Notes under the pieces: model-generated | Databases searched by the model: none | Seen by the model: the letters and a program-made list of their open reading frames with translations, nothing else | What the model was told of the DNA's origin: nothing | Shown here: one piece after another, positions 59,035-64,000 of the stretch | Numbering within the stretch: position 1 is the stretch's first letter | How the letters are laid out: each line of letters begins with the position of its first letter | Made by a program: the position numbers and the translations under genes | Origin: Halobacteriales archaeon QS_4_70_19 | GTDB lineage: Archaea > Halobacteriota > Halobacteria > Halobacteriales > Haloarculaceae | Length of the DNA stretch: 64,000 nucleotides | Assembly: GCA_003020985.1 (NCBI GenBank) | Contig: PXRM01000026.1 | Location: forward strand, 30,982-94,981 | Direction: 5' to 3'

Positions 59035-60543
59035 ATGGCACTCCACGACAGGGAGGACGACGCGGGGCTGGACCCCCACGCCGAGAGTGGTGCGACCGTG
59101 CGGAACCTCGTCGCCGGCGAGTGGCGCGAGCCGGCGGGGGACCGGCACCCGGTCACGGACCCCGGAACCGGCGAGCAGGTCGGGACGGTCGGCTACAGCA
59201 CAAGCGCGGACGTGGACGACGCGGTCGCGGCCGCACGGGAGGCGTTCGCGGACTGGTCGCGCCGGCCGGTCGAGGAACGCATCCAGCCGCTGTTCCGCTA
59301 CAAGGCGCTGCTGGAGGACCACCAGGACGACCTGGCGCACACGCTGGCCACCGAGCACGGGAAGACCCTCTCCGAGGCAAAGGGGGAGCTCCGGCGCGGC
59401 ATCGAGAACGTCGAGGTGGCCTGCGGGATGCCGAGTCTGCTGAAGGAGGGGTCCGGCATCGTCGAGCAGGCGGCGCCGGAGATCGACGAGTCCGGCGTCC
59501 GACGGCCGCTGGGCGTGTTCGCGGCCATCACGCCCTTTAACTTCCCCGGGATGATCCCGCTCTGGTTCATGCCCCACGCGGTCGCGACGGGGAACACGTT
59601 CCTGCTGAAGCCCAGCGAGCGCGACCCCATCACGCCCGCGCGGCTGGTCGAACTGGCCCACGAGGCCGGCATCCCCGAGGGCGTGGTCAACCTCGTCAAC
59701 GGCGGCCCGGAGAGCGTGAACGCCATCTGCGACCACGAGGACGTCGCGGGCGTCTCCTTCGTGGGGAGCACGGGCGTCGCGAAGCACGTCTACGAGCGCG
59801 CCGCGAGCGCCGGCAAGCGCGTCCAGGCCCAGGGCGGCGCGAAGAACCACGTCATCGTGAGCGACTCCGCCGATCTCGCGTTCGCCGCCGAGCAGACCGT
59901 CTCCTCGGCCTGTGCCTGCGCCGGGGAGCGCTGCCTCGCCAACGACGTCGTCCTCACGATGGGCGAGGTGTACGACGAGTTCGCCGAGCAGGTCGTCGCG
60001 GAGGCCGCGGCCGCGACCGTCGGCTACGGCCCGGACGACCCGGACGTGGGCGCGCTCATCACGTCCGAGCACCGCGACGAAGTGGCCGGCTACGTCGCGC
60101 GTGCCGTCGAGGCGGGCGCCGAACTCCTGCACGACGGCCGGGACGTGACCGTCGACGGCCACGAGGACGGCACCTACATGGATCCGACGGTGGTCGGCGG
60201 CGTGACGCCCGACATGGAGATCGCCCGCGAGGAGATCTTCGGTCCCGTCGTGGCGCTCTCGCGCGTCGACTCGTTCGACGAGGCCATCGGGACGCTGAAC
60301 GCGAGCGATTACGGTAACGCCGCCAGCCTGTTCACCGAGCGCGGCCACGAGGCCCAGCAGTTCCGCCGCGAGGCACGGGCCGGCAACCTCGCCGTGAACG
60401 CCGGCACCGCGGCGCCGATGGCGTTCTACCACTTCGGCGGGGAGAAGGCCTCCTTCTTCGGCGACCTCCACGCCCAGGCCGACGACGCCGTCCGGTTCTA
60501 CACGGACCAGACGGTCTACATCGAGCGCTGGCCCGGGGAATGA
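59035..60543 (+). CDS. mmsA: CoA-acylating (methylmalonate-)semialdehyde dehydrogenase
   Basis: 502 residues, ATG at 59035. Aldehyde dehydrogenase superfamily. 'VFAAITPFNFPGMIPLWFMP' (~160-180), GVSFVGSTGVAKHVY (~238), the AQGGAKNH segment typical of MmsA (~264), and catalytic Cys in CACAGERCLAN (~292). 'EIFGPVVALSRV' and 'NAGTAAPMAFYHFGG' complete the family. It probably converts methylmalonate semialdehyde to propionyl-CoA in valine breakdown. Confidence 0.92.
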   Translation: MALHDREDDAGLDPHAESGATVRNLVAGEWREPAGDRHPVTDPGTGEQVGTVGYSTSADVDDAVAAAREAFADWSRRPVEERIQPLFRYKALLEDHQDDLAHTLATEHGKTLSEAKGELRRGIENVEVACGMPSLLKEGSGIVEQAAPEIDESGVRRPLGVFAAITPFNFPGMIPLWFMPHAVATGNTFLLKPSERDPITPARLVELAHEAGIPEGVVNLVNGGPESVNAICDHEDVAGVSFVGSTGVAKHVYERAASAGKRVQAQGGAKNHVIVSDSADLAFAAEQTVSSACACAGERCLANDVVLTMGEVYDEFAEQVVAEAAAATVGYGPDDPDVGALITSEHRDEVAGYVARAVEAGAELLHDGRDVTVDGHEDGTYMDPTVVGGVTPDMEIAREEIFGPVVALSRVDSFDEAIGTLNASDYGNAASLFTERGHEAQQFRREARAGNLAVNAGTAAPMAFYHFGGEKASFFGDLHAQADDAVRFYTDQTVYIERWPGE

Positions 60544-60751
60544 CGGTCCGGCCCGGTTAGAACTCGTACTGGGCCGATAACTCTCGAATCAGTATAATAG
60601 GATTTGTAACATACAGATAAATATCTAATGATGAGTGCAGACCGGTTATCGGTGCCCGCTCCCGAGTGTACCGGTCTCCGCTCCCGTCAGCGCCTGCGAG
60701 CCACCGGAGCGAAACCCACAACCGGCCACGCGCCGAGGGACGGGCAACGCG

Positions 60752-61768
60752 ATGCAGTGCGAGAAGTGTCCGGCGGACGCCGTCACCCACCTGGCGTACT
60801 CCGGGCTCCACCTCTGCGGCGAGCACTTCCGGCGGTCCGTGGAGTCGCGGGTCCGCTCGCGTGTCCGCGAGGACGCGCTGGTGCCCGACGACGCGACGCC
60901 CGAGGACCCGGCGACGTGGTTGGTCGGGCTCTCCGGCGGGAAGGACAGCGTCGTCCTGACGACGGTCCTCCACGAGACGTTCCGCGAGGACCCGCGGATC
61001 GACCTCGTCGCGCTCACCATCCACGAGGGCATCGCGGGCTACCGCGACGCGTCGCTGGACGCCTGCCTGGAGCTGGCCGACGACCTGGACGTCGCCCACG
61101 AGGTCGTCAGCTACGCCGAGGAGTTCGGCCTGGAGATGGACGACGTGGCGCGCGAGGACCCCGAGGGGATGGCCCCCTGCGCGTACTGCGGGGTGTTCCG
61201 CCGGGACCTGCTCTCCGAGTACGCGACCGAGCTGGAGGCGGACCTCCTGCTGACCGGGCACAACCTCGACGACGAGGCCCAGACCGCGCTGATGAACCTG
61301 TTCTCCGGCGACGTGACGAGGATGGCACGCCACTGGGAGGCCTCGCTGGGCCCGCTCGACGAGCGCGACGCCGCGGACGCCGCGGACGGCGGGCCGTTCG
61401 TCCCGCGCGCCAAGCCCCTGCGCGACGTGCCCGAGAAGGAGGTCGCGCTGTACGCCCACCTCCGGGACCTCCCGGTCCACATGGCCGAGTGCCCGCACGC
61501 CAGCGAGGCCTACCGCGGGGAGATCCGGGACCACCTGCTGGAGCTGGAGGAGGGGCACCCCGGGACGCGCCACTCCATCGTGTCCGGCTACGAGGAGCTG
61601 GCGCGGCTGGCCGCGGCCGCGCGTGACCGCGGCGCGGAGCGGACCGGCGAGTGCGAGCGCTGCGGCGCGCCCACCTCGCGCGAGGTCTGCCGGAAGTGCA
61701 CGCTGGTCGAGTCGGTCCACGAGGCGGGCGCCGGCCTCGACGGGGCTGCGGGGACGGACGCCGACTGA
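60752..61768 (+). CDS. ncsA: tRNA 2-thiolation protein NcsA (TtuA/Ncs6 type)
   Basis: 338 residues, ATG at 60752. PP-loop ATPase: VGLSGGKDSVVLTTV (~52). N-terminal zinc finger CEKCPADAVTHLAYSGLHLC (3-22), internal CAYCGVFRR (~144) and C-terminal CERCGAP...CRKC zinc ribbon (~300). 'LLTGHNLDDEAQTALMNL' is a family motif. Thiolates U34 of tRNA Lys/Glu/Gln with SAMP proteins. It flanks ftsZ2 as in other haloarchaea. The A+T-rich leader 60544-60751 holds its promoter. Confidence 0.92.
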   Translation: MQCEKCPADAVTHLAYSGLHLCGEHFRRSVESRVRSRVREDALVPDDATPEDPATWLVGLSGGKDSVVLTTVLHETFREDPRIDLVALTIHEGIAGYRDASLDACLELADDLDVAHEVVSYAEEFGLEMDDVAREDPEGMAPCAYCGVFRRDLLSEYATELEADLLLTGHNLDDEAQTALMNLFSGDVTRMARHWEASLGPLDERDAADAADGGPFVPRAKPLRDVPEKEVALYAHLRDLPVHMAECPHASEAYRGEIRDHLLELEEGHPGTRHSIVSGYEELARLAAAARDRGAERTGECERCGAPTSREVCRKCTLVESVHEAGAGLDGAAGTDAD

Positions 61769-61804
61769 GACGGGGAGCGTCGCCCGGGCTCCGCCGACGG
61801 CGTC

Positions 61805-62128
61805 TCAGGGGAGATCAACGGGCGTCCACTCCGGCGTCGGCTCGCCCCCACGCGGCCGGAGTTCGTACGCCCGGTCGTGGTCGGTGTCGGCCGGCGGCTC
61901 GCGGACGTCGATGGTGCCATCGAAGGCCCCCGGCGATACGGTTCACCGTCCGGTCGGCGTGGGCGTCCGTGTCCGGCGTCATCACCGAGCAGCAATGCTG
62001 CTCGAGCCGGGTGAGATCGGCCCCGACACGGGCAGACTCGTCCCTGGCTGGACGCGCCGGGCGAGCAGGGGGCGGTCGATCTCCGGGCCGACCGGCTCGT
62101 ACGTCCGTCCGGAGAGACGGACGGTGGC
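61805..62128 (-). pseudogene. Frameshifted remnant of a small protein
   Basis: Three frames in sequence give protein-like segments that together look like one ~105-residue acidic protein: VRLSGRTYEPVGPEIDRPLL, then (shift near 62045) RDESARVGADLTRLEQHCC and onward to ADRTVNRIAG, then (shift in a G-run near 61929) AFDGTIDVREPPADTDHDRA through EWTPVDLP and stop. No good start codon. Either a decayed gene or sequence errors. Function unknown. Confidence 0.55.
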
Positions 62129-62150
62129 GGCTCGACAACTCGGCTAGCCG

Positions 62151-62172
62151 ATGTCCGCCGACTGGCGGACAT
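62151..62172. terminator. Hairpin between convergent ncsA side and ftsZ2
   Basis: ATGTCCGCC (62151-62159) pairs perfectly with GGCGGACAT (62164-62172), 4-nt loop, about 100 bp past the ftsZ2 stop. Possible terminator for ftsZ2. Confidence 0.5.
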
Positions 62173-62269
62173 GTGTCAGACGACTCTCCTGACAGTGATT
62201 TCAGAAAAAGCGATTGCTATCGCTCCTCCTGGGTGTTTACGTCAGAAAGAAAGCTATCGGCTTCGAGAC

Positions 62270-63442
62270 CTATCGGATAACGTCGAGACCGTTGTTCTTC
62301 TCGGTCTCGATCTCCGGTTGGCCGCCGTCGGTCTCGCCGACGCCGAAGGTGTCCGTGTTACTGGACTCCGGCGTGGCTTCGCCCTCGATGGCCGCGCGGG
62401 AGGCGTCGGCCTGCTTCTGGGTCGTCGGGCCGAGCACCTGGGCGGACTGGACGCCGGTCATGATGGCCATGACCCGCACCTTGCCCTTGTACTCGTCCTG
62501 GATCCGGGCGCCCCAGATGACGTTCGCGCTCGCCTCGAGGCGCTCGGTGATGCGCTGGGCGATGCCCTCGGCCTCTTTCAGCGTGAGGTCGGGGCCGCCC
62601 GTGATGTGGACGAGTCCGCCGGAGGCGCCGCGGTAGTCGACGTCGAGCAGCGGGTGCTCCATCGCGTCGTTGACCACCTCCTCCGTCTTGTTCTTGTCCT
62701 GGGTCTCACCGACGAGCATCACCGCCACGCCACCCTGGTTCATGATTGACGTCATGTCCGCGTAGTCCAGGTTGATCAGCGAGGGCTGGGTGATGGTCTC
62801 GGAGATGCCCTTGACCGTCTCCGCGATGATCTGGTCCATCACGGAGAACGCCTTGCCGATGGGCAGGTTGGGCACGTAGTCGAGCAGGCGGTTGTTGTCC
62901 AGCACGATGATCGAGTCGGCCTCGTTGCGGAGCTTCTCCAGCCCCTCCTCGGCCTTCACCGTGCGGGCGCGCTCGACGTTGAACGGCGTCGACACCATGC
63001 CGACGACGATGGCGCCCTGCTCTTTGGCGATCTTCGAGACCACCGGCGCGGCGCCGGTGCCCGTCCCGCCACCCATGCCGGCGGTGACGAAGACGAGGTC
63101 GGCGTCGCCGATGACCTCCTTGACCGTCCCCTGGGCCATCTCGGTGGCGCGCTCGCCCATCGAGGGGTCGCCACCGGCACCGAGCCCGTTGGTGAGGGAC
63201 TTGCCGACGAGGATTTTCGTGTCAGCCTCGATCATCTGCAGGTGCTGCTTGTCCGTGTTGATGGCGATGGTCTCGGCGCCCTCGACGCCGATGTTGTAGA
63301 GCCGGTTGACCGTGTTGTTCCCGGCTCCACCGGCTCCGACGATGACGATTCGGGGGTCGCCGAAGTCGCCGGCGTCGCCGTCGTCCATGTCGCGGGACTC
63401 GGCCTCGGCGTTCTCCAGTGCGGAGTTGACGATGTCCTGCAT
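62270..63442 (-). CDS. ftsZ2: Cell-division tubulin FtsZ2
   Basis: 390 residues. GTPase signature [19 protein letters not shown] (~118-136), '[20 protein letters not shown]' at the N-terminus, and T7/synergy region [10 protein letters not shown]. The C-terminus ends with FGVGETDGG and a conserved tail NNGLDVIR. I call it FtsZ2, not FtsZ1, because in haloarchaea ftsZ2 lies between ncsA and the small regulator cdrS, as here. FtsZ2 acts at mid-cell constriction. Confidence 0.9.
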   Translation of the reverse strand: MQDIVNSALENAEAESRDMDDGDAGDFGDPRIVIVGAGGAGNNTVNRLYNIGVEGAETIAINTDKQHLQMIEADTKILVGKSLTNGLGAGGDPSMGERATEMAQGTVKEVIGDADLVFVTAGMGGGTGTGAAPVVSKIAKEQGAIVVGMVSTPFNVERARTVKAEEGLEKLRNEADSIIVLDNNRLLDYVPNLPIGKAFSVMDQIIAETVKGISETITQPSLINLDYADMTSIMNQGGVAVMLVGETQDKNKTEEVVNDAMEHPLLDVDYRGASGGLVHITGGPDLTLKEAEGIAQRITERLEASANVIWGARIQDEYKGKVRVMAIMTGVQSAQVLGPTTQKQADASRAAIEGEATPESSNTDTFGVGETDGGQPEIETEKNNGLDVIR

Positions 63443-63445
63443 CGT

Positions 63446-63622
63446 CTACACCTTGGCCCAGCCGCGCCGGTCGCTCGACCGGTCGCTGTCCTCGTGGTCA
63501 TTCAACATCTCACGAACGGCCGACCGGATCGCCTCGCTCCGGTTGGGGAACTCCCCCGTGTCGACCATTCGCTCGACCTCTTCGATCTGCTGCTTCGGAA
63601 TCCGTAGTGTCACACGCTCCAT
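63446..63622 (-). CDS. cdrS: Ribbon-helix-helix cell-division regulator CdrS
   Basis: 58 residues, ATG at 63622. RHH fold: strand [11 protein letters not shown], helix [11 protein letters not shown], turn [16 protein letters not shown]. It is 3 bp from ftsZ2 and clearly co-transcribed. CdrS is known to control ftsZ2 and cell division in haloarchaea; the naming relies on length, fold and position. Confidence 0.88.
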   Translation of the reverse strand: MERVTLRIPKQQIEEVERMVDTGEFPNRSEAIRSAVREMLNDHEDSDRSSDRRGWAKV

Positions 63623-63646
63623 TGTTTTTTGCTCCCTCGTTGGTCG

Positions 63647-63751
63647 GTAAGACGGCGTGCGGCACACACCCGCATGCGTCCTACAGCGCATAACCGCCGG
63701 ACTGCGCCCGGATGTAATCCGGACACCCACGCTGTAAGACGACCGTCTTAC
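63647..63751 (-). promoter_or_regulatory. Candidate CdrS operators upstream of cdrS-ftsZ2
   Basis: A near-perfect palindrome GTAAGACG-AC-CGTCTTAC at 63734-63751 and a half-site GTAAGACG at 63647-63654. The palindrome lies about 25 nt downstream of a minus-strand TATA-like TTTAAGTAATA (about 63772-63784), so it would cover the transcription start. RHH proteins typically bind such short palindromes; CdrS is the obvious candidate (inference). Confidence 0.6.
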
Positions 63752-64000
63752 GCAGAAGTATGCATTGACGGCTATTACTTAAACCTTCTCCTCACCGTAT
63801 GACGCTCGTCGCACAATCGCGTAAACTCGGTTGAAACGGCCGATTTCGGTGTTTACGGAGCCCGAATGTTCGGCTACTCCCGTGCGAGATCGGTGAATCA
63901 GCCCCCTGTTCGGGGTCGTCTCGGTATTCTCCTTCACGTCGAAAGCATCGAAAACAGGGGCTCGGGCGTGTTTGTCGGTCGTTTACGAGCTGTCCAACAC
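63752..64000. other. Intergenic region to window end
   Basis: About 250 bp with the cdrS promoter at its left end. I see no gene; open frames are very short. The inverted pair CCCCCTGTTCGGGG... and ...AACAGGGGC (63902-63961) could form a loose hairpin near the end. Confidence 0.4.

Noticed and set aside
60557..61720. Minus-strand gene opposite ncsA
   Set aside because: Shadow frame of a clearly conserved PP-loop protein, rich in Arg/Gly/Val with no recognizable domain.
62270..63442. FtsZ1 rather than FtsZ2
   Set aside because: The flanking ncsA and RHH regulator genes match the ftsZ2 locus of haloarchaea; sequence alone in the core does not separate them without an alignment.

Overview
The window is 64 kb of high-GC, densely coded DNA from a haloarchaeon (class Halobacteria). 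The evidence is the acidic, Asp/Glu-rich proteome, archaeal TATA boxes about 25-30 nt upstream of leaderless starts, GTG/ATG stop-start overlaps, an HTH-10 regulator, a DICT-domain protein, Trk potassium uptake genes, and the block ncsA - ftsZ2 - cdrS. The backbone is strongly GC-biased. One block, roughly 39.0-47.4 kb, is visibly richer in A and T.

Layout. 0-18 kb: metabolic and regulatory genes (a cut isochorismatase-family gene, two GNAT acetyltransferases, a thioesterase, membrane proteins, a broken multicopper oxidase, an MDR dehydrogenase, pyrF, a HAD phosphatase, RNase HI, an R2-like oxidase, an HTH-10 regulator, a PhyH dioxygenase, a RecA/DICT protein, a coiled-coil phasin-like protein). 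18.2-38.1 kb: a cobalamin region in four transcription units. A long plus-strand operon carries cbiT-cbiL-cbiF-cbiG-cbiH1-cbiH2-ferredoxin-LAGLIDADG-like-cbiX-DUF3209-propeller. The minus unit chlID-cbtB-cbtA diverges from the plus unit cobN-cbiC-cbiE, with only 34 bp between start codons. A second cbiX-like gene lies on the minus strand. 39.0-47.4 kb: a lower-GC island ending at a tRNA-Thr(GGT) gene, with a Trk potassium module, a TnpB insertion sequence, a frameshifted tyrosine-integrase remnant and a wHTH-MNT/HEPN toxin-antitoxin pair. 47.5-61.8 kb: housekeeping and lipid/CoA genes (enoyl-CoA hydratase, metG, a UbiA-family prenyltransferase, a phosphoribosyltransferase, acyl-CoA dehydrogenase, RtcB, mmsA, ncsA). 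62.2-64 kb: ftsZ2 with its ribbon-helix-helix regulator cdrS and candidate operators.

How the genes work together. The cob region encodes most corrin-ring steps: sirohydrochlorin cobalt insertion (CbiX, fused to an Fe-S thioredoxin-like domain), methylations (CbiL, CbiF, two CbiH, CbiE), lactone opening (CbiG), decarboxylation (CbiT) and methyl migration (CbiC). Cobalt would enter through CbtAB. CobN with the ChlI/ChlD fusion adds a chelatase usually tied to the late-insertion pathway. CbiD and CbiJ are not seen here, while several conserved but uncharacterised proteins sit in the operon.

The main oddities are a 59-bp exact duplication that rewrites the cbiL/cbiF junction, two copies of a hairpin element family inside the same operon, a degenerate LAGLIDADG-fold protein as an operon member, a four-cysteine CGA handle on CbiH2, a TrkH that lacks about 35-40 residues beside its first pore loop, and several frameshifted relics. 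Some of these could be assembly or base-call errors, so each is worth confirming in reads.
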